The notes beneath the pieces are model-generated. The model ran no database searches. It was given only the letters and a program-made list of their open reading frames with translations, and was not told where the DNA came from. Of a stretch of 64,000 bases of DNA, positions 34,601 to 46,289 are shown piece by piece. The DNA is taken from the NCBI GenBank assembly GCA_035079385.1, contig JAVHKY010000029.1:1054001-1118000 (forward strand). Direction: 5' to 3'. This DNA is from Aspidiotus rigidus. Lineage: Eukaryota; Arthropoda; Insecta; Hemiptera; Diaspididae. A program made the translations under genes and the position numbers. Within the stretch, counting starts at the first letter, position 1. The number at the start of each line of letters is the position of its first letter.

Positions 34601-35745
34601 TTTGAGCACATCTAGTACTATGCCTCAATTAGTGCTTTCGTTGATTACTGAACATCAAAGTGGTCAAGCAGAATGCATTCGCTCGATTGATATCCCTCTT
34701 TTTACAGAAGTGAATAATCCACTCCAATATTCAACACGTTCTGGATGACGGCGCACCCTTTTGTATACTTGCTTCACTCTCAGCACAATACCGACAATAG
34801 CACAATATAAACGTGGGAACCTGTTACATTATCCAGGGTGTTAATGTCTGCTCAAAGGTTAGAATATCTCCTCCATTAGAACAAAAAATGATTTTCATAA
34901 CAATGTTGCACACTTCAAAATTCCATAATCCGAACCTTCCGATGCTCATAGAGTCTATAATCCGTGATAAAATTGAACCTGCCCTCTATCCCTAGAGGAT
35001 TTGCAATTTAGACAATAGGACATGGATATCAAGTTTTGAAGCTAGTATAGAAAATATAGCCTCTTCATTGAACTTCCGACAAAGCCAAGGATATCAAGTA
35101 CCAGTGATTTCATAATTGGACTCATTGCTTGTGGTGGGTGTTACACAAACTATGCATAACACTTGGCTCAAAAATTGAAATATTCCTAATCCCACTACCT
35201 ATATTGAAAGATTCATGAAAGAGGATTAAAATTTTTTCAAGTGTCCTAAATTGAAAACCTCTTTCAAAATTTTTCAAAACTTTCTACAGATTACTCACAT
35301 AGAACCCTCTGTCGAGAATCTCAATTATTTGCATCTCTCAGGAAATAAAGTTTTATTGGATGAAGAACCTTTTGCTTGAGAAGAATGCTTAGACTTTGAA
35401 ACTATCTGGGATCTGTTGGATAGCATTCAAACTATGGAAGAAAGGTATTGATTTGAACAACAGAGAAAGTAGTGAGAGAAAGTGATCCACATTTTAAGAT
35501 GAATATTCAAATTTACAGAAGAATTTTGGACGATTTTCTTGAAACCTTTTTCAAACTGCTTGGGATTCAATGAAATTTGTTTCATTTTGTAGGTAGCTTC
35601 AACTTTACATAATTCAATATTTTTTGACGAAATTAAATCAAAAAGATTTTTCTTGTGTTAGGTATCTCAAAGTTATACCTTAATAAAGTCCTAAGGTTAA
35701 TACACGATCCATCAATGATGCCACGCTGGCGCCTCTACCACTCTG
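31605..35745. other. No feature recognised
   Basis: More than 4 kb with no gene, repeat or RNA that I can support. The longest frames (32052-32348, 32978-33277 and 33256-33546, plus) lack recognisable domains; the last has a balanced amino-acid make-up but no known relatives to my eye. An A run lies near 34175. Confidence 0.45.
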
Positions 35746-35751
35746 CAAAGC

Positions 35752-36446
35752 AGGGATGACTACAACACTTGTAATTGGTTGGGTAAGTACAGTTATTGAA
35801 TATTAACGATAGAGTTATCGTTTGGATAACGTGACATTACATGAGAGTTTTTCCATTCAAACGTTATCATGATGCGATAACGTTAACACTAAATAATCTC
35901 ATGTTGAGCAATGGGAGAATTTAACGTTAACGTACGTTGAAATACAAAAACTCTACAATTTCTTAAAGCTATGAATGACGTAACTTAATTTTTGGTGCAT
36001 TAATGGTTACTATATACTCCATTATGTTACACCAAATTACCAAACCATGAACTTGAAATCGTTACAGTTATATAACAATAACGCGTAATGCATTATTTTG
36101 ATAAGGTAATGAGAAGGTTTTTTCGTGGTTTCCACTATAAATAGAAGGAAAAGAAATAGTCGACCCTTTCGCCGTCCTGAAGATGACGCAAGAGCGTCAA
36201 AACGTCGTCCACATATACACTGGTATACATTTATGAATAAAGTGGTGCATAAGGTGCCTATTTTTCTTTTCTTTCTATTTTGATAAAGTTATAAATACCG
36301 GTAACGTAACTCTATTTTTGATACGTTCGAACAGTTATTAACAATTATTATGTAACCGTTACCTGCAGCAAAGTACTTAGGTACTACAGAGAAATTTTTT
36401 GGACACAAACTGAAAACTGTCATTCAATGTTTAGGCTGTCATACCC
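35752..36446. repeat. Possible hAT-like element rich in GTTAACG and GATAACG motifs
   Basis: CAGGGATGAC at 35752 and the inverted GTCATACCCTG ending at 36446 could be termini. The interior has many short palindromic motifs such as AACGTTAACG, GATAACG and GTAACCGTTACC. No matching flanks are visible, so this is tentative. A LINE tail has inserted into it at 36105. Confidence 0.3.
36094..36286 (+). mobile_element. 5'-truncated LINE tail with 11-bp target duplication
   Basis: TATTTTGATAA is present at 36094-36104 and at 36276-36286, bracketing a 171-bp insert. The insert contains CCTGAAGATGACGCAAGAGC and GTCAAAACGTCG, the conserved insect LINE 3' structural motif, followed by GAATAAAGTGGTGC with a polyadenylation-like AATAAA. 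It is a dead-on-arrival retrotransposon copy. Confidence 0.75.
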
Positions 36447-36449
36447 TGC

Positions 36450-37835
36450 CATCCACTGACCTGTATATGAGCTCCGATGATAAGTACAAAAGGTTTAGAA
36501 TCCCTAGCTCATTTCTTGCAAAATTGCCAATGAATTTTCTTCCAGAAGTATAGGAGTTACCTAGAATCAAAATGTCGTAGGTACCTCAAAAAAATAATTT
36601 CCTTTGATAGTGAATGAAGTTACATGACAAATAATTCGTTAACGAATAATTTAATGATGAATTACAATAAGTTATATATTTTTTATTATTCTAGAATGAT
36701 GAATTATCATCACAAAAGCTCAGAGGCATCGGTAACTCAACAGCTAGGGAGTCACAACTCTTCAACTCTAGACCAATATATACTGCTGGCAGTGACGATA
36801 TGAGAAAACACTACAATCTTTTCAATCATTTGAGAAATGAAATGAAGGCAACGTTTTGAGAACAAATCTCAGCCATCTGGCGTTACTTTTTCTACACCAA
36901 CCATCTATCAGAAAAATCATCCAAACTACATACCTATGAAGTGGAGAAATTGAAATCGCTCTCTTAAGAAACAAGAATGAGAAACAACAATTCTTGAACA
37001 TAGGTCCAGTTTGGGTATCATGAGATGAAGAACTGAAATTATAACCCACATTAGAAATAGTACTATTGTTCAAGAATAACTTATCACAGAGATTTTTGTC
37101 AATACAGTTTCAAATCTAACAATGTATACCAGCTATTCATCAACGATTTCAATTTTGATGGTATACTGTTTGTTGGTAACTATTTCGCCGTAGCTTCAAT
37201 TATGCTCATCAAGATCGGAAATTCTGCAGGAGGGTCGTTACAGTTTTCATTGTGTAACTAACTGTCGGGTTAAAGATTCATCAGAGTGTCAACGTTGCTA
37301 GTTGATTGGGTGATGAGAGTTTTAACATGAGCTCATCTTTTATTATTTGAAGCTGCGGCTAATCCATACTTACGCGAGAAAAAATAAATAAAAATCAGAA
37401 CTCACTCAAATTCAGGTACCACAAACTCATCTAGTAGATGAATAATCAGGCAGGTATATCAATTTGTGTTCGTTTGAACATAATGAAGGCACCCAGTCGG
37501 TAATACGCAAACACCTTTTAATTCTGTTCAAGTTTGCTACGTACAAAGACGCACAAGCCGATTTGCGAATTTTGATAGTTTAAGAAAATTATACTCAAAA
37601 TTACGTCTGGATCGCCATAATTATCGTGTTATAAAAACGTCGGAACATAGAAACGCGTGCGAACAAGGGTGAAGCAAACAGAGAACATAATCGTCGATCG
37701 ATCAAAGAAAACAATTACACCTAATAATTATCGCAATATTATTAGATCACAATACTATGTCCTTATTCCTTAACAATACGGTTGCAGCATGCAGCACAGC
37801 AGTAGCACTCCCTCGGAATCAGCTGATTTTACCTA
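36450..37835. other. No feature recognised
   Basis: AT-rich unique sequence. No coding signal or repeats seen. Confidence 0.5.
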
Positions 37836-37839
37836 TTCA

Positions 37840-38154
37840 GACTGGGCATATTGTAGGTGCGCCAGCGTCGATTGAAGAAATATTGATAAGCGGAGTAATA
37901 TTTGGAACACATTCGGACTGGGCACGTTGATTGAAGAAATATCTATACGGGGAGTAACATAGGTATATGGGGATTTTTAAATTTTCTTCAAATCACTCAA
38001 AACAGAGCGGTTTTGAAGAAAAAAAAAAACACTCAGGACCAAATTGAAAGAGCTTCAAATTTGATGATCTGATTTTCAATTAAATTGAAGTCATTTTCCA
38101 TTTCTCATGAGAATTAATTGTCGACGATAGCGACACCTACAATATGCCTAGTCC
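37840..38154. repeat. Inverted repeat pair, about 315 bp span
   Basis: GACTGGGCATATTGTAGGTG at 37840 is matched in reverse complement by CACCTACAATATGCCTAGTC around 38134-38153, continuing into the CGTCGA block. An internal direct repeat (GACTGGGCA then TTGATTGAAGAAATAT) occurs at about 37840 and 37918. It is likely a small non-autonomous element. Confidence 0.6.
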
Positions 38155-38239
38155 AAAATGAATGACTTCTAGATTAGCCATCCAGCATTACTTGGTACCT
38201 CACTTCAGGTGTTCCCCACTTATCCTCATTTGCGTTTTC

Positions 38240-39000
38240 TCCCCATATATTTCTTATGAGAAATTTTTCATATCTGGTTGAACGCAATGACAGTCTGTCT
38301 GGCCGTTCTACTCAACCAATTTACTTCAGTTTCTTCAATTTATTTGTTTAGCACACCAGCTGAGCCATTAAGGATCAGCAGCCGCTTCACTTAAGGCGTT
38401 CTTGAATTTTTCTCAATCGAGATTTTCCCTTATCTTTATATTGAAAAAAATTCAGTAAAACTTGATCAAATTCGCCAGACTTTCCATTGGACAGATTGGG
38501 CTGATCTTTTCTTTCAATGAATGCTTCCGACTCACAGATAAGCCACTACCCAGTGGCAACCCATCTCTGACTTCAGTTTTGGGGAATATTGAAACGCGTT
38601 TTTGCCCTGTACATTTCTTATAGAGATGGTATTTTTTAGATGAAATTGAACCACTTTATCCAGTTTACCAGCGACAAGCTGAACAGATCAGTCTGATCTT
38701 TTTTTTTTAAATGAATGCCTCTCACCAACTGATTCGCTGTTACTCAACCATTTACTCCACCTCCCTCACAAATTTTCAAGAAAGTGAAACGAGATTTTTC
38801 CCTGTACATTTCTTAAGGGGATATTTGTGAAATGAAAACGAACACCCTTTTCCAATTTGCCAGGGACTTCTACTGAACGGGTCGAGCTGATTTTTTATGC
38901 GCTCCGATCCGCCATCACTTGTTGATCAACTTAGCCTCCCTTACAAATTCCCAAAACATTAAAAAGCAATTTCACCAATTATACATTTCTTGTGTGAATA
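38240..39000. repeat. Old tandem repeat with a period of about 185 bp
   Basis: The landmark TACATTTCTTA or close variants recurs at about 38244, 38430, 38610, 38805 and 38982 (spacings 186, 180, 195, 177). Within each unit the order is conserved: CCAATTTGCCAG, (T)GAACAGAT, GCTGATCTTTT, TGAATGC(T/C)TC, an ACTCAACCA block, then CTCCCTCACAAATTT. Units are much diverged, so this is an ancient array. Confidence 0.65.
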
Positions 39001-39348
39001 TATTCCACCTATAATAATATATTCGCCCTGTCCAGGTGTCATGGTTGAATTATATCATCAAATGCTACGGAGCAGCACAGGTCATCCAGTACAATAAATA
39101 AAATTCTTTTGCCAATAAGTTTTTTTTTTTTTTTTCTTTAATTGAGAATACATGGTATTTCAACAGAAATCATTCCAAAGCAATTTACTTATTATCATCA
39201 ATGATCTTATTGGTTTTGCTGTTGTTTCTTGAAATATGTAAGTGTATAAAATAGGCATTTCCTTAAAAGCTTCTAATGATAATTATAACAATCTAAATGT
39301 GGATGCCTTTCAAAGAAAACTTTTCAAAGCCTCTCCTCTGAAGGGAGT

Positions 39349-39487
39349 ATATGTGACATGTCACGAGAAAACATACGTCAACTTTCTAATCCGATCAGCG
39401 GGAGGGCGTTAAGCCTGCACAACACGCCAACGACCTTCTGATCGGATTAGAGAGTTAACGTATGTTTTCTTGTGACAGGTCACATAT
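39349..39487. mobile_element. Palindromic MITE, 139 bp
   Basis: ATATGTGACATGTCACGAGA with the following AAAACATACGTCAACTTTC and TAATCCGATCAG faces a reverse complement copy ending at 39487, with arms of about 50 bp and few mismatches. The central loop is about 35 bp. Non-coding. Confidence 0.85.
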
Positions 39488-39489
39488 TC

Positions 39490-40345
39490 CAATTGACGTC
39501 AGCAGTGTCAAAACGGTTGAGTGAAAAGTAGGTATGCAATCTGCTTGCTGAATTTCCTTCATTCTTTGTTTACTTTTGTCTCACCTTTGACTATGATTAT
39601 AATTATTATGTGGACTGCGCTAAGCGGTGAAAAATACGACTCAACACATAGTGTTACGCTTGAAGCGTCGTGTACTTGATATCAGAGCATTGCAGCCGTA
39701 TCATACAGCTTAGACTTTCAGCTTAAACTTAGAACCTTGAAAAATACAACTTTGGCTTTGGCTTTTGGCTTTGGAAATACCTAAAAAATACAGCTGACTT
39801 TCAGCTTTTGGCTCTAGCTTTCGGCTGTTTTGATGAAACACTCCGACTTTTGACTTAAACTTACGACCTTGAAAAATATAGCTTCGGCTTTGGCTTTCAG
39901 CTTGGAAAAAACATGAATAATACAGCTGACTTTCGGCTTTAGCTTTCGGCTTTTGGCTGGCTGCAATGCTCTGCTTGATATAGTCGACCAAACAACCACG
40001 TTTCGCGCAGTGGGGAGAAGTGTGACGTGTGTATTGTAAATACGCATGGTTTTGCCAACTATATCAATTACACCTTACAACATCTGTGGACGCTTTTTTC
40101 GGTCGTTTTATACACGCTAGCGCAGTCCTCATTCCATCATTATGGAGGATCTTTATTTGTGAAAACGAACCTCCGGTGCCTTATTTGTGGCTTATTTTTA
40201 ATATAATATTCATTAATTCCTAAAACTTTACTTCTTTAAACAGGAAATTGCATGTTAGACAAAAGTAAACAAAGTACAAAGGAAATACGGCAAGCAGATT
40301 GCATATTTTTCTTGACGGATTTGGCATTTGTGACGTTAGTGGCAA
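39490..40345. mobile_element. Inverted-repeat element invaded by a hAT element
   Basis: The left arm has TATGCAATCTGCTTGCTGAA, TTTGTTTACTTTTGTCT and GGACTGCGCTA. The right arm (about 40100-40345) has the complements, including AGACAAAAGTAAACAAAGTA and GCAAGCAGATTGCATA. A 291-bp hAT element sits inside the left part (39683-39973). Non-coding; the outer limits are approximate. Confidence 0.65.
39683..39973. mobile_element. Non-autonomous hAT element with exact 8-bp target duplication
   Basis: Perfect 15-bp terminal inverted repeats, CAGAGCATTGCAGCC and GGCTGCAATGCTCTG. The target duplication CTTGATAT lies at 39675-39682 and 39974-39981. The interior is an array of short modules built on GGCTTTCGGCTTT/GGCTTTTGGC with AACTTACGACCTTGAAAAAT blocks. 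The translated KAKAES-like frames are artefacts of the array. The perfect duplication suggests a fairly recent insertion. Confidence 0.92.
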
Positions 40346-43300
40346 ACGCTCCCATGATGACAAAATCCGAAAAGATTGTATTTCAAAGAGATCCTCGCTA
40401 AAAACTCAGTTCTATAGGGATGGAAGAAATTTAAATGATTTTCAGTAAATTGACAAGAACTCACGGTAATACCGGTATGTTGCAGAAAAATTATTGTTGG
40501 AGGGTTGCGGTAGTCGACGCGTTAATTCCACTAAATATTCAGGGTTCTTTCCAAAGATTTTGTCAATACTTCACGCATACAGAAGGAATTTTCAAAAAAG
40601 GGACTAAAAGAGAGTGAATGAATGGTTTTCAATTTCAAGTTCGACAATCGCTGCTACATCGAAACGTTATTTTCAAGCGGATTTAGAGACATGAATAAAC
40701 AAGCACATTCTTCGCGAGCGTGTTGTAAGACTTTAAAATTGATCTGACAAACGAGCAGAAGCGTGTATATTCATCACGATGATAATTGAATGTAACATCG
40801 AGATTCTAATTGCCTTACGACATTCCGATTTTGCATTCTGCTACTAATGAAGAATCTAACTTGATGATAAGGAGATGAAATTAAATCACGAAACTAATTA
40901 ACGATGTTTGAAGTTTACTCTCTAAAAATAGAGACGTAAAATATCGAGAAAGCCTGTATGCAACACGTAAGGAAATACAGTTACAAAACATGATGCTATT
41001 ATAACAACTTAATGCCTTCAGGCACGAAGAAAAAAAAAGTTTGTTGGGAAACGAAAATACGATTTGAGACGTATTCTTCTAATGGTAATGGAAATGAAAC
41101 AATTTCGACTCCTCCTACGTTTTCACGCGTTGGGCTCTGTTTCTTCAGACCGTCTACGTTCACGATGGAGTGAGAATTTTTGTTGAGAAAATTTATCGGT
41201 AGACATTTACGTGAATAAGTTGAAAAAATAGAGCTGTTGAAGCTATTTTCATTATCTCCAACCATGAGCCATTCATTACATACCTACAGTCTACCGTTGT
41301 ATATTTTTCCTGAATTTTTTTGAAATATGAAGTTCAACAGCTCGAAATTTATGTACTGTTCCTAATCATCATCACCTAATTCGAGTAAGTTGTATGACAA
41401 GAAATTAACTATACTCGAACTTGGAAGACGATCAAATCTAAGCCTACATGCGAGATAATTAAGCTCGTTTTACTCTAATAGCTATAGGGTTCTTCATTCA
41501 GGAACTAAAATAATAACACCGAGATGGCATAGGCTCTGTACTACTGTTTGTTTTTGGCGGCACTTATTTACCTTCTACTTCGTCAGCTCGGTGTATCAAC
41601 AGAGTGTTCTGACGACTTTTTGATTTGCTTACAACATTTAAAAATTAATAGAACACCTAAGTTTTTCAAATGACAGTCGAAACCAGAGTTTCTGGAGCGT
41701 TGTTATGACTGAAGTACGTTTTTTATGTCCTCATAAATCAAAACAAGAATACCTAATTATAATATACAAACCTGTCACCATTGCAGTTGAGATGGTCGCT
41801 TATTTCCTCATCAAAATCGCTCTCTGGGCCAACCCTAAACTATCAATCCGGCTGTTAATTCATTTAAGAACGTATATACAAGGATACGATTTCGCTAGGC
41901 CATTTGCATGGAAATCGATTTTCACCTTTGTAAACGGTACCCAGATAAGATGCGGCGAATTTTAGTTTAGACGTTTCAATCAAGTGTTTTAGGCTTGAGT
42001 CATTACAAAAGTTTTGACACGGAAAAAGTAAATTGATATCAACCGCGGGCAAACAGTCAAAACAGATGTAGGTAGGTACCTTATTATGTAACGGATCTTC
42101 AAATTACTTAGCCGATAGTCTTGAAAACGTTCAGATCATGTCTTCCTAGCCCCAAAATCGAGATATGTGATCCTTTGTGAGGAAACGATGCTGAGCACCA
42201 GTCACTTTCAAATGCCAATCAGAAGCTCACGCGTTGATGCTATAGACATCCTTTTCTCACATAGGGTCACATATTATATACTAGGCCCAGGAATACGGTT
42301 CCTCCAAGTACGAGTTACTCGTAGGTTTGGGCAAGTATTAATATTCAGTATTATATGCTAAGCTAAGATATCTGAAGAAGACATAAGAGGGGGCAGAAAG
42401 GGCGCTGGGAAGATTTGGGGCTTACAAAGGCGGATAAGACAGATGGGTGCGTACTAGGTTTGGGAATACTGCGACGTCATCATAAGAAACTTACCTTATC
42501 TGCTAGGGACTAATCACTCCTGACATTGAGTAGAACGCCGCTATAGCTTATGCGGTGAATACACAATGATTCATACTCGTATTATCGTGTGTGTGCGAGG
42601 AACGAGAGTTTCGAGTTTTATCGATAGAAAGAAGTTATATGTGCATAATAAGTACCTAAGCCCTAAGCTATCTACATTCTCTGATTTTTTATCTGTAGGC
42701 TTATTAGATATGGACTATCAAGTACTTGAAATTATTCCGGTGGTGAAAGGTTATCTACGAGTACGTAGAAATTAACAAACACCAAGTACTAAAATGTTTT
42801 TCATCGCAATTTCATTCTCGTTCACATCATCACCAATGTAATAACTTGGATTCTGATGCTGCGATTTTTTGAATATTCCATCATCACGGTGCAAGCTTCT
42901 ATGATAGTGTTTCTCAGTAAGCATGTTTATTTGACAGCACCGGAGTGCTACACTATTAATAGATATGTAGGCGAGGTACTCATGATACAAATCATTTTAC
43001 AGTCTGTTTAGCATCACAAGGAGCGAACACTCGAATACTGCTGTCTCAGGAAGAAGTAAGCAGGAATACACGCTACCGAAGAGATGGAAGTACTTCGAAC
43101 CCATACATAGATTGTGGTGAGTGTAGGGGATGCTATTCATAATCTGATCCCTTAAGGTACGTCATTAACACCCAAGAGTAATGCAACACAATTACCTACC
43201 CGCGACAAATTGCTGTTCCTAGTGTCGAGTGAAAGGGCACCGACATCATGAGAAACTCTGGAGAGTTTTATTTGTAGGTAACCTACTCGAGAGCGGGTCT

Positions 43301-44050
43301 CGCAGAAACTGAGAAGACAGCTTTACAAAATATTAAATCTGGGGCCATTTGACCCACATGTTTGCTTCTCGTGGATACGGAGAAGTTTTCTTACTGAACT
43401 ACTCTCTTTGAATTCTGGCTTGTTTTCAACTATGGGCAATCTAATAAAATGCACCCCAATTCCATCTAAGTACAATAGGTCTCGACTTTCAGAGGATTGG
43501 AAATAATAAGAAATGTATTGAGAATGTATTTCTACATCAGACGTGAAAGACCTCAACGATGAGACTCCACGTTTCAATCGTCCAGTAACGCCTCTAATTA
43601 GGTATTACCTTGAGAGTTGGAATCAGTATCCAGATCCACATCATCTCATGCGTCTGTCGTTGTCGAAAAAACCTTGAAAACGAATCGTGAACCAGACCTA
43701 TACTTTATTACCGAAAAGTCATTAGCCGATACCACTGTTGGACCCGGATATGACGGATGAAAGCAGTGGATACTCCAGGTCTTACAGGTTTGTACGCAAG
43801 CGGTTTATTTTGTTTTTCAGCAGTGGAGGTGTGCAGTGTATGATTAATTTACACTATCTGACAGTATTACATCCACGGTTTTAGAAAATTTGAGGTACCT
43901 ATTTTGACCCCATCGTGAATTATGATGAAGGGGAGGGGGTATTTAAAGAGGAGATCCTCAGCTACAGGTTTGACTGTATCAAAATTTCAATACTTATACA
44001 CTTTGACTAGAAACACTGGTCTAAAATGAGTTGAATTTCGGTCACAGAAA
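40346..44050. other. No feature recognised
   Basis: Nearly 4 kb of unremarkable sequence without repeats or coding signal that I can support. A pyrimidine tract followed by TTTTTCAG near 43818 is an isolated splice-acceptor-like string. Confidence 0.45.
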
Positions 44051-44054
44051 ATGA

Positions 44055-44806
44055 TTGATGAAAATATTTTCACTTATTTTCACAGGTTCCCTTACAGAAA
44101 ATTTAAGGCTACGAGCTGTATTTCGTAAGCCCTCCGTGTTATTGCCATTTTTGAACGACGTTTTGGGCAATACCTTATCGGATGTAAAGCTGACTACTGT
44201 TGAGGCAGAAGCTAAAAATCAAGACATGGTCTCAGACGGACAATTCCATATTTTCCAAAACGTTCGCGCCCAGGGTACTAAGGGAAACAATCATGTTATC
44301 GAGATGGAACGATATTGCGAGCTCTATGACGTGGTTCGATTTCAGTTCACGGCTACGAGGGTATTTGTACATTGAAAAGGGGTTTTCCAATTGTACAAAT
44401 CTACTTCGATAGTATTTGTACAGTTGATTAATACCAGATTCAAAAAATTTCGTACGAAGCCGGCGGATGCAGCAGGGGCAGAATTGGATGAAGCATAGAG
44501 GAATGCAACGGAGGCAGCAAAGAAGGAAGCGGAGGCAAAAAAGGCTGACTCGAAGGAGGTAGCAAAGGCGATTGAGAAGGCGGAAAAGGCGGTAAAGAAA
44601 GTGAGACCGGCAAAGGTACCTAATCAGCATCTGTTCAAACACGAGGATGTACCAACTCTCATCAGTATAGTGATCGTCGAAAAAGGCATGTCTATGGAAC
44701 AATTTGGCTCAAAATTTATCGAAGAAGACCAATATACACTGGTTTCAACTTTTGACGAATAGAAAAAGGAATTGGAAATGAAGAAATGATCAAGATTGAA
44801 GCGGCG
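44055..44806 (+). pseudogene. Rpn/PD-(D/E)XK-transposase-like gene remnant, N-terminal and middle part
   Basis: A single frame runs from 44055 to the stop at 44760, broken only by stops at 44373 and 44496. The N-terminal portion reads FRKPSVLLPFLNDVLG, then DVKLTTVEAEAKNQ and HVIEMER. This resembles the pattern of the PDDEXK_2 (Rpn, YhgA-like) family: ..FK..FG....LL..FLN..LG...., then D....G....IEMQ. The usual catalytic aspartate position reads FHIFQNV, so the active site looks damaged. A Lys/Ala/Glu-rich stretch predicted to be helical follows (44499-44615), then VPTLISIVIVEKG, similar to the family's PVI.I.IL segment. After the stop, a short piece (EKGIGNEEMIKIEAA homologue) is joined directly, so the middle is deleted relative to the inverted copy next door. 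The family identification is by eye. Confidence 0.5.
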
Positions 44807-45290
44807 TCAAGATCGTTGCATCGTCCATCTTCATCTTCAACGTTTCTCGAGCCACGTCTAACGCATTTTCTTTTCGTGCTTTTCCCATCAGCGTCTCATC
44901 TCTATTCTGTGCCGCTTCAATCTTAATCATTTCTTCATTTCCAATTCCTTTTTCTATCATTTCTATTGCCTCTCGAATACCCGGAACATTTTTCAACTCT
45001 TCCACCCGTTTCTTCTCGATACGTGTATCTGTGAAGCGCCACAATAACTCACACCGATGGTCTAATGGTGTTTTTGGTTTTTTTTAGCTTGTTTGTATTC
45101 GAAAATCTTTTCAAATCAATGTATACGAAGGTCATCTTTGATTCCGACCCGAATTCGTCGAAAGTTTAAACCAGTGTATATTGGTCTTCTTTGGTAAATT
45201 TTGAGTCGAATTGTTCATAGGCATGCCTTTTTCGACTGTCACTATAACGATCACAGTTGGTACATCCTCGTGTTTAAACAAGTGGGGTAA
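44790..45290 (-). pseudogene. Rpn/PD-(D/E)XK-transposase-like gene remnant, C-terminal part
   Basis: The minus-strand frame 45044-44790 reads LWRFTDTRIEKKRVEELKNV, then REAIEMIEKG, NEEMIKIEAAQNRDETLMGK, ARKENALDVARETLKMKMDD. This corresponds to the C-terminal layout of Rpn-family proteins: a WL.FL block, a helix with EA...LE, an EE...Y.....RDE block, a region that is usually GIEKG repeats, and a final .IA...L..G....I segment. Upstream in other frames (to 45290) lies HEDVPT...IVIVTVEKG and KEDQYTLV, the same segment present in the plus-strand copy, then DEFGSESKMTFVYIDLKRFS, which resembles the family's ..I.FIELPKF. The two copies are tail to tail, forming an imperfect palindrome. Stops and frameshifts make it non-functional. 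Confidence 0.55.
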
Positions 45291-46285
45291 GCAATCGGGA
45301 TGAACAATAGTTTTTGAAAAGTTTGTCAGCTATACCGTATTTGTAGATTCAACACACCCGTTGCTCTTCCATCCAGCACTGAAATATATTAATTCTGAGA
45401 GGTTAAAATAATTTAGGCATTTCTTAATTGAACCATACCTTTCTCAAGACTACAAATATTTAGGGCCTTAATAAATTTTAGGGTAAACAGGGATGAAAGT
45501 TGATGGTAGTTCAAACTGGGTCAAAGACCCGGATAAATTTTGAAGTATAATTTTTGGGAAAAAAAGAATAATTTTGATAAAACAGGCGATGATCCAATCA
45601 AAACAGAAAATGAAAGTCTCCAAACATAGACAAACACGAAAAAAAGAAAGAAAAGAAAAGATAGTGCATCATTTTCACACAATTAAAGAAAAAAATAAAA
45701 TCAAAGTCAATCTTCTCGTGCAAGGAGTAAATAACACTGCCCGCACATATTATAAATAAACAAGCGCTTTTTATTTATGTTTCGGCTGTCCAGCAGCCTA
45801 AAACAAAAAAATTATGAATGAAACATTATGAGAAGTTTCAAAAGTCATATTTCTATTATTAGTATCTAGTCAAATTCCCAAATTCGGGCGGTCGGCATGT
45901 TTAAAGCATTTTGTTGACTGATTCCTAATCTAGAATGTATGCATAACGAATTAGGCTGGGGTGCCATTTTTTCCAACCCCTTGTTAGTAGGAATCAACCC
46001 CTTTTCTTAAATTGCTTGTATCTTCTCTCCTATGAGTTTTACAAAGAAATTTTCCGACAAAAGTTGTTCTTTCAAAACTCCTCTACTTTTTACCTATTAT
46101 AAAGAATTCATTTAGAGCAACCCCTAAGGCGTAAATTTGGAAAATGTGTTCCAAAATACGTCAAATTTTAATCATTTGTCTTTATATCAAAAACTACTCG
46201 TAGAAGAAAATTTATAAGTATGTGAAGTATTCAGAATTGAATTTTACATTTATAGGATTTATTTTAACACATCCTCTACCTCGGC
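45291..46285. other. No feature recognised
   Basis: Unique AT-rich sequence. The lysine-rich frame at 45574-45759 is low complexity. No repeats with clear ends. Confidence 0.45.
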
Positions 46286-46289
46286 CAAA

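Noticed and set aside
39710..40047. KAKAESQLYF repeat peptides on the minus strand
   Set aside because: Product of the AGCCGAAAGC motif array inside a 291-bp non-autonomous element.
44232..44702. 156-codon minus-strand frame rich in Leu, Cys and Arg
   Set aside because: It is the antisense shadow of the Rpn-like plus-strand frame, produced by its Lys/Ala/Glu-rich stretch.
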